NCBI RefSeq assembly: GCF_016625195.1
Contig: NZ_JACVUP010000022.1
Coordinates: 1-64,000, forward strand
DNA: 64,000 nt
Direction: 5' to 3'
DNA from: Erwinia sp. S63
GTDB lineage: Bacteria > Pseudomonadota > Gammaproteobacteria > Enterobacterales > Enterobacteriaceae
Shown here one piece after another: positions 8,769-17,203 of the stretch. Below the pieces are notes generated by a model. The model did not search any database and was not told the DNA's origin. It saw nothing but the letters and a program-made list of their open reading frames with translations. Each line of letters starts with the position of its first letter. The stretch's first letter is position 1. The translations under genes were made by a program, and so were the position numbers.

Positions 8769-9349
8769 TGTTGGGCTTTCCACAGTTCAGCCAGCTCCAC
8801 CACCGACTGCACGCCGGTCTTCTCCAGAATGTTTTTCTTATGGGTGCTGACGGTTTTATTGCTGATATGCAGCTGCTCGCCAATCTGCAAATTAGACAGC
8901 CCGCGCACCAGCAGCGCGACAATTTGCTGTTCTTTCTCGGTGAGCGGCAGCTCGATTCGCTCGGGCAGCGGTGGAAACGCTTGCTGACCGCCAAGCACCG
9001 CCAGAATCGCACTCAGCAATTGCGCCATGCTCTGGCTCTTCACCACATAGCCCGCCGCACCGAGCGACACGGCACTTAGCAACGTGTGGCGGCTCTGCTG
9101 TGCGGAATAGATCAACACCGGGCAATTTGGATCGCGGGCGCGCAGACGGCGCAATAATTCGAGGCCATCGCTGTCGGGCAAGCCGATATCAAGCACGATG
9201 AGATCAAATTGATGCTGCTGTAAAAGCTGGCGCGCTTCAGCTTCAGTCGCGGCGGCGTGCAGTTTTACCGGGATAGGGGAGTGAACACAGGCCGCTTCCA
9301 GCGCGACTTCAACTAACGGATGGTCATCAATAAGCAGCAGTGAAGCCAT
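8765..9349 (-). CDS. EvgA/BvgA-like response regulator (NarL/LuxR family)
   Basis: A 194-residue two-domain regulator. The receiver domain (1-120) has the acidic pair Asp8-Asp9, phospho-acceptor Asp54 (LIVLDIGLP) and the conserved Lys in YVVKS. The C-terminal LuxR-type helix-turn-helix (about 135-190) contains LTEKEQQIVALLVRGLSNLQIGE in two adjoining helices and ISNKTVSTHKKNILEK. It is first in a kinase-zitB operon, and its stop overlaps the kinase start by 4 bp, which supports them as a cognate pair. A promoter should lie in 9350-9408. K-12 has no two-component pair at this locus. Targets cannot be told from sequence. Confidence 0.92.
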   Translation of the reverse strand: MASLLLIDDHPLVEVALEAACVHSPIPVKLHAAATEAEARQLLQQHQFDLIVLDIGLPDSDGLELLRRLRARDPNCPVLIYSAQQSRHTLLSAVSLGAAGYVVKSQSMAQLLSAILAVLGGQQAFPPLPERIELPLTEKEQQIVALLVRGLSNLQIGEQLHISNKTVSTHKKNILEKTGVQSVVELAELWKAQQ

Positions 9350-9408
9350 GAAACAGTTCCTCTAAAATTCATGGATTCAGCATAGCGGAAAAGCACCAGC
9401 GGAAATAC

Positions 9409-9434
9409 AAAGGGAGAGCCGAAGCCCTCCCTTT
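9409..9434 (-). terminator. Terminator downstream of ybgS
   Basis: On the minus strand an 8-bp stem AAAGGGAG / CTCCCTTT encloses a smaller GC-UUCG-GC hairpin and is followed by TGTATTT. It sits 19 bp after the ybgS stop and separates ybgS from the response-regulator operon. Confidence 0.75.
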
Positions 9435-9452
9435 CTGTGATCGGATAACCCA

Positions 9453-9809
9453 TTATTGGGATGTGCCGTCCGTTTTATGTTTCACATGGCCGCCACCTTT
9501 TTTGGTATCGACCTTTTTATTCATATCCGGACATTTACCGTCTTTACACATGGTATTTTTGTGAATCTGTTCAGCCGTCATATTGCCTGAACTAGTACCA
9601 GATGTCGCAGCGCTGTTGGTATTCATGCTGCCGTTGTTGATTTTGCTGTTATCAACATTATTCGGTGGCAAGTTCTGTTTAGCGCCACCCGCAGCCGCAC
9701 CCGCTTCAGCAGCAGCATTGGCATCGCCGTTGTTATTATCTGCGGCCATGGCTACACCGCTGCTCAAGGTCATCGCTGTCGTCAGAAAGATAAGTGCAAG
9801 CTTATTCAT
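9453..9809 (-). CDS. ybgS: YbgS-like small secreted protein
   Basis: A 118-residue protein with a clear signal peptide (cleavage near ALAA-type site VAMAADN), then a low-complexity Asn/Ala/Gly/Ser-rich stretch, then the conserved block HKNTMCKDGKCPDMNKKV near the C-terminus, with two cysteines. That block, the asparagine-rich middle and the location between zitB and aroG match K-12 YbgS, whose function is unknown. GGAG lies seven bases before the second of two adjacent ATGs, which I chose; 9812 is possible. It is probably periplasmic and transcribed alone, given its own terminator. Confidence 0.88.
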   Translation of the reverse strand: MNKLALIFLTTAMTLSSGVAMAADNNNGDANAAAEAGAAAGGAKQNLPPNNVDNSKINNGSMNTNSAATSGTSSGNMTAEQIHKNTMCKDGKCPDMNKKVDTKKGGGHVKHKTDGTSQ

Positions 9810-10105
9810 CATTATGCTCCTTTAATCGATGGAGAGTTGCCGTCAAACACCACTGGTGCTGAGTGACGAAAATAACGTACCGTGACGGAATATAATTCCA
9901 TCGTTAACGCTTCGCTTAAAAATTAAATATCGCAAGAACCTCATTCCTCAGTGCTTACGATTAAAAGCTTAGTTCATGAGCGGATAAATGCAAATTTCAC
10001 AAAAGCATTTACGCGAGCGTGGAATTTACACCCGCAGCCTGAAGGGATACATTTAACGGGTTGCGCCCGGCGAACGCGGGGCCAGAAATTTGAATGGAAT
10101 TATGT

Positions 10106-11158
10106 ATGGATTATCAGAACGACGATTTGCGCATCAGAGAAATCAAAGAATTATTACCGCCTGTTGCTTTGCTCGAAAAATTCCCCGCTACCGATAAAGC
10201 CGCTGAAACCGTTGCTCAGGCACGTCAGGCGATTCACCGCATTCTGCACGGTCAGGACGATCGTCTGCTGGTGGTGATCGGTCCTTGCTCAATCCACGAT
10301 ACCGAAGCCGCTAAAGAGTACGCGAGCCGTCTGCTGACGCTGCGTGACGAGCTGAAAGGCGAGCTGGAAGTGGTAATGCGTGTTTATTTCGAAAAACCGC
10401 GTACCACGGTGGGCTGGAAAGGGCTGATCAACGATCCGTTTATGGATGGCAGCTTCCAGATCAACGATGGCCTGCGTCTGGCGCGTAAGCTGCTGGTGGA
10501 CATCAACGACATCGGTCTGCCAGCGGCAGGTGAATTCCTGGATATGATCACCCCGCAGTACATGGCGGATCTGATGAGCTGGGGCGCGATTGGTGCGCGT
10601 ACCACCGAATCCCAGGTGCATCGTGAACTCTCTTCCGGTTTATCTTGCCCGGTCGGTTTCAAAAACGGCACCGATGGCACCATCAAAGTGGCTATCGACG
10701 CGATTGGTGCTGCCAGCGCGCCGCACTGCTTCCTCTCTGTTACCAAATTCGGTCATTCGGCGATTGTCGAAACCAGCGGTAATGAAGATTGCCATATCAT
10801 TCTGCGTGGCGGCAAAGAGCCGAACTACAGTGCAGAACACGTGGCTGCGGTGAAAACCGGACTGGAGAAAGCCGGCTTGCGTCCGCAGGTGATGATCGAT
10901 TTTAGCCATGCCAACAGCAGCAAGCAGTTCCAGCGTCAAATGGTCGTCGCTGATGATGTGGCGCAGCAGATCGCGGGCGGTGAGCAGGCGATTACTGGCG
11001 TGATGATCGAGAGCCATCTGGTGGAAGGGAATCAGAGCCTCGACAGCGGTAAAGAGCTGGTTTACGGCCAGAGCGTCACCGATGCCTGCATCGGCTGGGA
11101 AGACACCGAGAAAGCCTTGCGTCAGCTGGCGCAGGCGATCAAACAGCGCCGCGGCTAA
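10106..11158 (+). CDS. aroG: Phe-sensitive 3-deoxy-7-phosphoheptulonate synthase
   Basis: A 350-residue enzyme, the K-12 length, that joins phosphoenolpyruvate and erythrose 4-phosphate in the first step of the shikimate pathway. MDYQNDDLRIREIKELLPP, VVIGPCSIHD and GGKEPNYS are near-identical to AroG, pointing to the Phe-feedback isozyme rather than the Tyr or Trp one. I chose the ATG at 10106 because it aligns with the known N-terminus. It is preceded by a 296-bp spacer from divergent ybgS. I looked for TyrR boxes there and saw only weak TTTACA-type half-sites. A strong terminator follows. Confidence 0.97.
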   Translation: MDYQNDDLRIREIKELLPPVALLEKFPATDKAAETVAQARQAIHRILHGQDDRLLVVIGPCSIHDTEAAKEYASRLLTLRDELKGELEVVMRVYFEKPRTTVGWKGLINDPFMDGSFQINDGLRLARKLLVDINDIGLPAAGEFLDMITPQYMADLMSWGAIGARTTESQVHRELSSGLSCPVGFKNGTDGTIKVAIDAIGAASAPHCFLSVTKFGHSAIVETSGNEDCHIILRGGKEPNYSAEHVAAVKTGLEKAGLRPQVMIDFSHANSSKQFQRQMVVADDVAQQIAGGEQAITGVMIESHLVEGNQSLDSGKELVYGQSVTDACIGWEDTEKALRQLAQAIKQRRG

Positions 11159-11175
11159 TCGCTTAACGCGCAATA

Positions 11176-11205
11176 AAAAAGGCCAGACTCGCGTCTGGCC
11201 TTTTT
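11176..11205. terminator. Bidirectional terminator between aroG and gpmA
   Basis: A perfect 13-bp inverted repeat (AAAAAGGCCAGAC and complement) around a TCGC loop, flanked by A and T runs on both sides. It can stop transcription of aroG (plus strand) and gpmA (minus strand), which converge here. Confidence 0.92.
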
Positions 11206-11224
11206 GTTTTTTTTAAGCCGGGAA

Positions 11225-11977
11225 TTACTTGGCTTTACCCTGGTTAGCAACGGCTGCGGCTTTCGCGGCAATCTCGTCTGCATCACCCAGGTAGTAACGC
11301 TTCAGCGGTTTGAAATTCTCATCGAACTCATACACCAACGGCACGCCAGTTGGGATGTTCAGCTCGAGGATTTCATCTTCGCTCAGGTTATCGAGGTATT
11401 TTACCAGTGCACGCAGTGAGTTACCGTGCGCTGCAACGATCACTTTCTCACCGCTTTTGATGCGCGGCAGAATGTTTTCGTTCCAGTAAGGGATCACACG
11501 TTCGATGGTCAGTGCCAGGCTTTCGGTGGTTGGCAGCTGTGCATCGGTCAGTGATGCGTAACGTGGGTCGTGGCCCGGGAAACGCTCATCCGCACGATCC
11601 AGTTCTGGTGGGGTGATGGCAAAGCCACGACGCCACTGTTTCACCTGATCGTCGCCATATTTAGCGGCGGTTTCAGCTTTATCCAGACCCTGCAGCGCAC
11701 CGTAGTGACGCTCGTTCAGACGCCAGGTTTTCTCAACCGGCAGCCACGCCTGATCCAGCTCATCCAGCACGTTCCACAGGGTGTGGATGGCGCGTTTCAG
11801 CACGGAGGTATAAGCGAAATCAAACACGAAACCTTCTTTCTTCAGCAGCTGACCGGCTGCTTTGGCTTCAGTGCGACCTTTGTCTGACAGATCCACGTCA
11901 TACCATCCGGTGAAGCGGTTTTCCTGGTTCCACTGGCTTTCGCCGTGTCGCACCAGAACCAGCTTAGTTACGGCCAT
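11225..11977 (-). CDS. gpmA: 2,3-bisphosphoglycerate-dependent phosphoglycerate mutase
   Basis: A 250-residue glycolytic enzyme interconverting 3- and 2-phosphoglycerate through a phospho-histidine. The catalytic motif LVLVRHGESQWN near residue 10, ERHYGALQGL with the second-shell Glu, and AAHGNSLRALVKYL with the second active-site His are all present. Length equals the K-12 enzyme. It stands alone between the aroG terminator and the gal genes; 152 bp separate it from galM, enough for its own promoter. Confidence 0.97.
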   Translation of the reverse strand: MAVTKLVLVRHGESQWNQENRFTGWYDVDLSDKGRTEAKAAGQLLKKEGFVFDFAYTSVLKRAIHTLWNVLDELDQAWLPVEKTWRLNERHYGALQGLDKAETAAKYGDDQVKQWRRGFAITPPELDRADERFPGHDPRYASLTDAQLPTTESLALTIERVIPYWNENILPRIKSGEKVIVAAHGNSLRALVKYLDNLSEDEILELNIPTGVPLVYEFDENFKPLKRYYLGDADEIAAKAAAVANQGKAK

Positions 11978-12129
11978 AGCTTAACTCCTTAATGCTTGAT
12001 GTTTCGATGATTATAGAAACCGGCTGCGGCCACCTGAAAAGCGGCACACTGATAGCGCCATACCATAGCGGAAAACAACGCACGGCGTAAGCCTGTCGCT
12101 GACGCAGTGCGCGTTTTTCATCCGCTGGC

Positions 12130-13164
12130 TTACTGCGGGGTGAAGCGATAACGCGTCACAGACTGCCAGCGATCGCCGGGTTGCAGCCAGCAATCAGGCT
12201 GCGGCCACTCGGTATGGTTGGGCGAATCCGGTAAAAATTCACTCTCCAACGCGATGCCCTGGAAAGCAGTATAGCTGCCCTGTTCACGAGCGCGTGTTCC
12301 ATCCAGATAGTTGCCGGAGTAGAACTGCAGCGCCGGTGCGGCGGTAAACACGGTCAACGCCAGCTTGCCATCGGCCGACCACAGTTCGGCGGCGGGTTGG
12401 CTGCTGTCGCCTGCGGTGTTAAGCAGAAACGCGTGGTCATAGCCTTTCACCGCTTTTTGATCGTCATCGGCGAGGAAGTCATCCATCACACACTTCGGTT
12501 GATTGAAATCGAAGCTGGTGCCGGCCACGGCTTTCAATGGCGCGTTAGGGATGCCTTCGCTATCGACCGGTAAGTAACGATCCGCGTGCAGTTGTAAGCG
12601 ATGCTGGCGTGCATCGCCATGATGCGCGTCAAGATTGAAGTAAGCATGGTTGGTGAGGTTCACCGGGCATGGCTTGTCGGTCTGCGCGTCATAGGTGATC
12701 GACAGGCAGTTATCATCGTCGAGATGGTAAATCACATCGGCAATCAGGTTGCCGGGGAAACCCTGATCGCCATCGGGTGAATCAATACGATAGTGCACTT
12801 CGGTTTCACTCTGACTAACGATCTGCCAGCGGCGCTTATCAAAGCCTTCCGGGCCGCCGTGCAGCTGATGTGCGCCCTGATTGGCCGCCAGCAGTAGATT
12901 CAGTGGCTTAAGCTCAGCCGAGGCAATGCGGTTAGCGTAACGGCCAACCGTGGCACCGAGATAAGCATCCTGATGCAGATAATCCGATGGTGTCGCGCAG
13001 CCGAGCAGCGCTTCACGTACGCTGCCATCCTGCATCGGCACGCGCGCGGAGAGCCAGGTCGCGCCCCAGTCCATAAAAGTCACTACCATGCCATGTTGAT
13101 TGCGCAGCACGGTAATGCGCCACGGTTGCCCGTCTGGCGCATGAGAGTTGACGTCGCTTACCAT
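12130..13164 (-). CDS. galM: Galactose-1-epimerase (mutarotase)
   Basis: A 344-residue aldose 1-epimerase converting beta-D-galactose to the alpha form used by GalK. GRYANRIA, the catalytic-His segment TNHAYFNLD and the catalytic-Glu segment ALESEFLPDSPNH are conserved. I chose the ATG at 13164: it has AGGAG seven bases upstream and overlaps the galK stop in ATGGTAA, giving coupled translation. The frame stays open nine codons further upstream inside galK, but K-12 alignment does not support that. It is last in the galTKM operon. Confidence 0.95.
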   Translation of the reverse strand: MVSDVNSHAPDGQPWRITVLRNQHGMVVTFMDWGATWLSARVPMQDGSVREALLGCATPSDYLHQDAYLGATVGRYANRIASAELKPLNLLLAANQGAHQLHGGPEGFDKRRWQIVSQSETEVHYRIDSPDGDQGFPGNLIADVIYHLDDDNCLSITYDAQTDKPCPVNLTNHAYFNLDAHHGDARQHRLQLHADRYLPVDSEGIPNAPLKAVAGTSFDFNQPKCVMDDFLADDDQKAVKGYDHAFLLNTAGDSSQPAAELWSADGKLALTVFTAAPALQFYSGNYLDGTRAREQGSYTAFQGIALESEFLPDSPNHTEWPQPDCWLQPGDRWQSVTRYRFTPQ

Positions 13165-14306
13165 TGGCCCGCTCCTGCTGACGCTTTGCACACGTAGAAG
13201 GTTTCTTTGATGCCGGTCTGCGCTTCGTATTTTTCGGCAACCGCGGCTTTCACCTGATCCACCAGATCGGTTGGCATCAGAGCCACGATGCAGCCGCCAA
13301 AACCGCCCCCGGTCATACGCACGCCGCCACGCGGACCGATTTCAGCCTTAACGATTTCAACTAACTGGTCGATAGGCGGTACGGTGATTTCGAAATCATC
13401 ACGCATCGAGGCGTGTGATTCAGCCATCAGTTCACCCATGCGTTTCAGGTCGCCGTTGCTCAGGGCATCAGCGGCTTCAAGCGTACGGGCATTCTCGGTG
13501 ATCACGTGGCGCACACGTTTTGCCACCAGCGCATCCAATTGCGATTCCGACGCGGCAAACTCTTCCAGCGTGACATCGCGCAGCGCCGGTTTGTTGAAGA
13601 AGCGTGCACCGGTTTCGCACTGCTCACGGCGGGTGTTGTACTCGCTGCCCACCAGGCTACGGCGGAAGTTAGAGTTGATGATCACCACCGCGACATCTTC
13701 TGGCATGGAAACCGCACGGGTGCCGAGCGTACGGCAATCCAGCAGCATGGCGTGATCGGGCTGACCCAGCGCAGAAATCAGCTGGTCCATGATGCCGCAG
13801 TTGCAGCCGACGAACTGGTTTTCCGCTTCCTGACCGTTAACCGCAATGGCAGCGCCGTCCAGCTTCAGTTGATAGAGCTGCTGGAACACGGTGCCGACCG
13901 CCACTTCCAGTGACGCCGATGAACTCAAGCCCGCACCCTGTGGCACGTTGCCGCTGATCACCAGATCCGCGCCGCCGAAACTCGCATCACGCTGCTGCAG
14001 GTGTTTCACCACGCCGCGTACGTAGTTGGTCCACATCGGCTCTTTTAACGCTTCAATCGGCGCATCCAGTGAGAAGCTGTCCTGCTGATTGTCATAATCA
14101 ACAGCGACTACGCGCACCTGGCGGTCGTCACGTTTGGCGCAGGCAATCACCGTCTGGTAATCAATGGCGCACGGCAGCACGAAGCCGTCGTTGTAATCGG
14201 TGTGCTCACCAATCAGATTCACGCGGCCCGGCGCCTGAATGCTGTGCGTCGGTTGATAGCCAAAGGTGTCAGCGAAAACCTGTTGAGTAATGGATTTTAA
14301 TGACAT
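13158..14306 (-). CDS. galK: Galactokinase
   Basis: A 382-residue GHMP-family kinase that phosphorylates alpha-D-galactose at C1. The substrate motif PGRVNLIGEHTDYNDG, the ATP-binding loop QGAGLSSSASLEVA and the C-terminal GGGFGGCIVAL motif are in the expected order, and length matches the K-12 enzyme. Its ATG follows the galT stop directly (TAAATG), and its own stop overlaps galM by 7 bp, so the three genes are one translationally linked operon. Confidence 0.97.
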   Translation of the reverse strand: MSLKSITQQVFADTFGYQPTHSIQAPGRVNLIGEHTDYNDGFVLPCAIDYQTVIACAKRDDRQVRVVAVDYDNQQDSFSLDAPIEALKEPMWTNYVRGVVKHLQQRDASFGGADLVISGNVPQGAGLSSSASLEVAVGTVFQQLYQLKLDGAAIAVNGQEAENQFVGCNCGIMDQLISALGQPDHAMLLDCRTLGTRAVSMPEDVAVVIINSNFRRSLVGSEYNTRREQCETGARFFNKPALRDVTLEEFAASESQLDALVAKRVRHVITENARTLEAADALSNGDLKRMGELMAESHASMRDDFEITVPPIDQLVEIVKAEIGPRGGVRMTGGGFGGCIVALMPTDLVDQVKAAVAEKYEAQTGIKETFYVCKASAGAGQW

Positions 14307-15350
14307 TTATTGCGCCTCGCGGAAATGGATATCGCTGACAGAACGCAGACGTTCTGCTGCCTGTTCCGCCGTTAAATCACGTTGGGTTTCGGCCAGCATT
14401 TCATAGCCAACCATAAATTTGCGCACCGTGGCTGAACGCAGCAGCGGTGGATAGAAGTGGGCATGCAACTGCCAGTGCTCGTTGGCTTCGCCATTAAAGG
14501 GCGCGCCGTGCCAGCCCATCGAGTAGGGAAAGGAACACTGGAAAAGGTTGTCGTAGCGGCTGGTGAGCTGCTTAAGCGCCAGCGCCAGATCGTTGCGCTG
14601 CGCCGGGGTGAGATCGGTAATGCGTTTGATATGGGCTTTCGGCAGCAGCAGGGTTTCAAATGGCCACGCCGCCCACCACGGCACCACGGCCAGCCAGTGT
14701 TCGGTCTCCACCACGGTACGACTACCATCTTTCAGCTCGCGTGCGGCGTAATCCACCAGCATCGGCGAACCTTTTTCGTCAAAGTAGCGGCGCTGATTGT
14801 CATCTTCTTTTTGCGCTTCATTTGGCAGAAAACTGTTGGCCCAGATCTGGCCGTGCGGATGGGGATTTGAACAGCCCATCGCCGCGCCTTTGTTCTCAAA
14901 CACCTGCACCCATGGATAGTGCTGACCGAGATCGGCGGTCTGCTCCTGCCAGGTGCGCACGATATCTTCCAGTCCACTGAGCGGCAGTTCCGGCAGCGTT
15001 TTACTGTGGTCAGGTGAGAAACAGATCACCCGGCTGGTGCCGCGCGCGCTCTCACAGCGCATCAGCATGTCGTCGCTTTGCGGCGCATCGGGCGTGTCAG
15101 TCATCAGCGCGGCAAAGTCGTTGGTGAAGACATAGGTGGTTTTATAATCAGGGTTTTTATCCCCGGTGATGCGGGTGTTGCCGGCACACAGGAAGCAATC
15201 AGGATCGTGCGCAGGCAGTTGTTCCAGCGCAGGTGTTTCCTGTGCACCTTGCCACGGACGCTTAGCGCGATGCGGCGAGACCAGCACCCACTGATCGATC
15301 AATGGGTTATAACGGCGATGCGGATGATCAACCGGATTAAATTTTTCCAT
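14307..15350 (-). CDS. galT: Galactose-1-phosphate uridylyltransferase
   Basis: A 347-residue enzyme of the Leloir pathway exchanging UMP between UDP-glucose and galactose 1-phosphate. The active-site motif SNPHPHGQIW with the nucleophilic histidine is intact, as are the zinc-site cysteines in CFLCAGN. It is the first gene of the operon here: galE, which precedes galT in K-12, is absent. Upstream lie two gal operators. UDP-galactose 4-epimerase must be encoded elsewhere for the pathway to close. Confidence 0.97.
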   Translation of the reverse strand: MEKFNPVDHPHRRYNPLIDQWVLVSPHRAKRPWQGAQETPALEQLPAHDPDCFLCAGNTRITGDKNPDYKTTYVFTNDFAALMTDTPDAPQSDDMLMRCESARGTSRVICFSPDHSKTLPELPLSGLEDIVRTWQEQTADLGQHYPWVQVFENKGAAMGCSNPHPHGQIWANSFLPNEAQKEDDNQRRYFDEKGSPMLVDYAARELKDGSRTVVETEHWLAVVPWWAAWPFETLLLPKAHIKRITDLTPAQRNDLALALKQLTSRYDNLFQCSFPYSMGWHGAPFNGEANEHWQLHAHFYPPLLRSATVRKFMVGYEMLAETQRDLTAEQAAERLRSVSDIHFREAQ

Positions 15351-15440
15351 AACGAGTCCTGGTAAACGGCAAACGGATCAAAATCACTGCGATCAAGGTA
15401 GCACAAAGGCGGGCCCCAAAGCGTGATCCAGTCTGGATAA

Positions 15441-15456
15441 ATGGTATCGTTTACAC
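15441..15456. promoter_or_regulatory. GalR/GalS operator (external-type)
   Basis: On the minus strand GTGTAAACGATACCAT, differing from the K-12 external gal operator GTGTAAACGATTCCAC at two positions. It lies about 90 bp upstream of the galT start. With the second operator 78 bp away it is expected to mediate repression by GalR/GalS. Confidence 0.88.
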
Positions 15457-15518
15457 AAGGTGACGATTCTCATTTTGTGGGGTTATGCGGTGAGTTTGCT
15501 GAAATACCAGGCGAGTAA

Positions 15519-15534
15519 ATGGTAGCGGTTACAT
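15519..15534. promoter_or_regulatory. GalR/GalS operator (internal-type)
   Basis: ATGGTAGCGGTTACAT, one base from the K-12 internal operator GTGGTAGCGGTTACAT. The centre-to-centre distance to the other operator is 78 bp, compared with about 114 bp in K-12, so any repression loop would be smaller. The 304 bp between galT and modF otherwise hold no gene. Confidence 0.88.
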
Positions 15535-15616
15535 CAGCTATTCAATGAGGTGCATACCAATGCACACACGACAATGTAAAAGGGTTTAGCTGGCGACCGG
15601 ATTGAAGCATAAATAT

Positions 15617-15635
15617 GCCCCTACGATGCAGGGGC
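15617..15635. terminator. Hairpin downstream of modF
   Basis: Stem GCCCCT / AGGGGC with a 7-base loop, 20 bp past the modF stop. It is followed on the minus strand by ATATTTATG rather than a clean T run, so it is a weak terminator candidate. Confidence 0.45.
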
Positions 15636-15654
15636 GGGGTGGATGACAACGAGG

Positions 15655-17127
15655 TTAGCGCAAATCATCCTGCTGGAATCCGTACCCTTCATCCTGCTTC
15701 ACAAAGCTCAGGCGATGAGTAATACACTGCGGCGCATCTTCGGCATGGTGTGAGACAAACAGTAACTGCGTTCGTCCTTCACCAATCAGCACATCAACAA
15801 AGCGGCGCACCAGCTGGCGGTTAATCGGATCCAATCCCTGCAGCGGCTCATCCAGAATCAACAAGGTAGGGTGTTTGACCAGCGCACGCGCAATCAGCAC
15901 CAGGCGCTGCTGGCCCCAGGACAAACCGTGGAACGGCGCATCGGCCAGATGATTGTCCATGCCCAATAAGGCCAGCCACTGGCGCGCCAGCGCTTTCTGA
16001 CGGTCGGACGCCGGTTGATACAAGCCGATCGAATCGAAAAAGCCCGACAGCACCACGGTGCGCACGTTGCAGCTGACACGATAATCGAGATGCAAACTGC
16101 TGCTGACGTAACCAATGTGCTGTTTGATGTCCCAAATGGTTTCACCGCTGCCGCGACGAATACCAAACAGAGTTAAATCGTTACTGTAGCCTTGCGGATG
16201 ATCGCCAGTCACCAGGCTTAACAGGGTGGATTTACCGGCGCCGTTGGGCCCCACAATTTGCCAGTGCTCGCCGGGATTCACCTGCCAGCTCAGCCCATCG
16301 ATCACCGCTTTATCGTTATACGACACCACGCCATTACGCAGAATCACGCGTGGCGCGTCTTCTGCCAGCTGCGGCAACTGATCCGGCGCATCCGCTTCTG
16401 GCAACGCCATGCCGTCGAGTTTCTCACTGTGTGCCAGTTGTGCCACCAGTGCTTCTGCCAGTATCGCCTGGCGTTCGCCCACGTGGGTGAGGGTGCACTC
16501 GGCGAGTACTCCGACCTGCTGCACAAAGTCAGGAATATCGTCAAAGCGGTTGAGCACCAGCACCACGGTAAAGCCATGCTGGTGCAGATCGCTCAGCGTC
16601 TCCGCCAGGCTGGCGCGCGAGGCGACATCTAACCCATCGAAAGGCTCATCGAGAATCAATAAATCGGGCTGCGCCATCAGCGCCTGACACAGCAAAGTTT
16701 TACGCGTTTCGCCGGTGGAGAGGTATTTGAAGCGACGATCGAGCAGGTAAGTGATACCAAACTGCTGGGCCAGCGCCTGACAGCGCGCCTCATCTTTCAC
16801 TTCATCCTGAATAATCTGCGCGGCGGTGCGACCGGTATCGTCTTCGCCTTCACTCAGCAGATCGGTGTTGTTGCGTTCCCACTCCTGCGCCACCAGCTTT
16901 TGCAACTGCTCCAGCGAGAGGCGCGTGCGACGTTGAAAGTCCTGAGTAACCGCGCCTTTACCCGGTGAGAGTTCACCAGAAAGTGCGCGCGCCAGTGAGG
17001 ATTTACCGCTGCCGTTGGCGCCAACAAAGGCCCAGCTTTCGCCGCTGTTGAGAGTCAGATCGTTAAGGGACAGTGCTCGGGTGTCGCTAAGGTGAAATAT
17101 GCCTTGCGAAATTTGCAATGAAGCCAT
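15655..17127 (-). CDS. modF: ModF, double-ATPase protein linked to molybdate metabolism
   Basis: A 490-residue protein with two complete ABC ATPase halves and no membrane segment. Walker A motifs are GANGSGKSS (near 37) and GPNGAGKST (near 295); signature-type segments are LSTGETRK and LSWGQQRL; Walker B motifs are LLILDEPFDG and LLILDEPLQG. Both halves look catalytically competent. Its exact role is unsettled even in K-12, where it is cotranscribed with modE. Here it follows modE by 76 bp on the same strand. Confidence 0.95.
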   Translation of the reverse strand: MASLQISQGIFHLSDTRALSLNDLTLNSGESWAFVGANGSGKSSLARALSGELSPGKGAVTQDFQRRTRLSLEQLQKLVAQEWERNNTDLLSEGEDDTGRTAAQIIQDEVKDEARCQALAQQFGITYLLDRRFKYLSTGETRKTLLCQALMAQPDLLILDEPFDGLDVASRASLAETLSDLHQHGFTVVLVLNRFDDIPDFVQQVGVLAECTLTHVGERQAILAEALVAQLAHSEKLDGMALPEADAPDQLPQLAEDAPRVILRNGVVSYNDKAVIDGLSWQVNPGEHWQIVGPNGAGKSTLLSLVTGDHPQGYSNDLTLFGIRRGSGETIWDIKQHIGYVSSSLHLDYRVSCNVRTVVLSGFFDSIGLYQPASDRQKALARQWLALLGMDNHLADAPFHGLSWGQQRLVLIARALVKHPTLLILDEPLQGLDPINRQLVRRFVDVLIGEGRTQLLFVSHHAEDAPQCITHRLSFVKQDEGYGFQQDDLR

Positions 17128-17203
17128 GATTCATTCCGTTTTATGCATCGTGTTACTCAGTTGTAGCGAGCGACGCAGACGAAGTCAAATCATGGCCTGG
17201 ATT

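Noticed and set aside
9812..10105. TyrR boxes upstream of aroG
   Set aside because: Only isolated TTTACA/TGTAAA-type half-sites were seen, without the paired TGTAAA-N6-TTTACA arrangement, so I did not list one.
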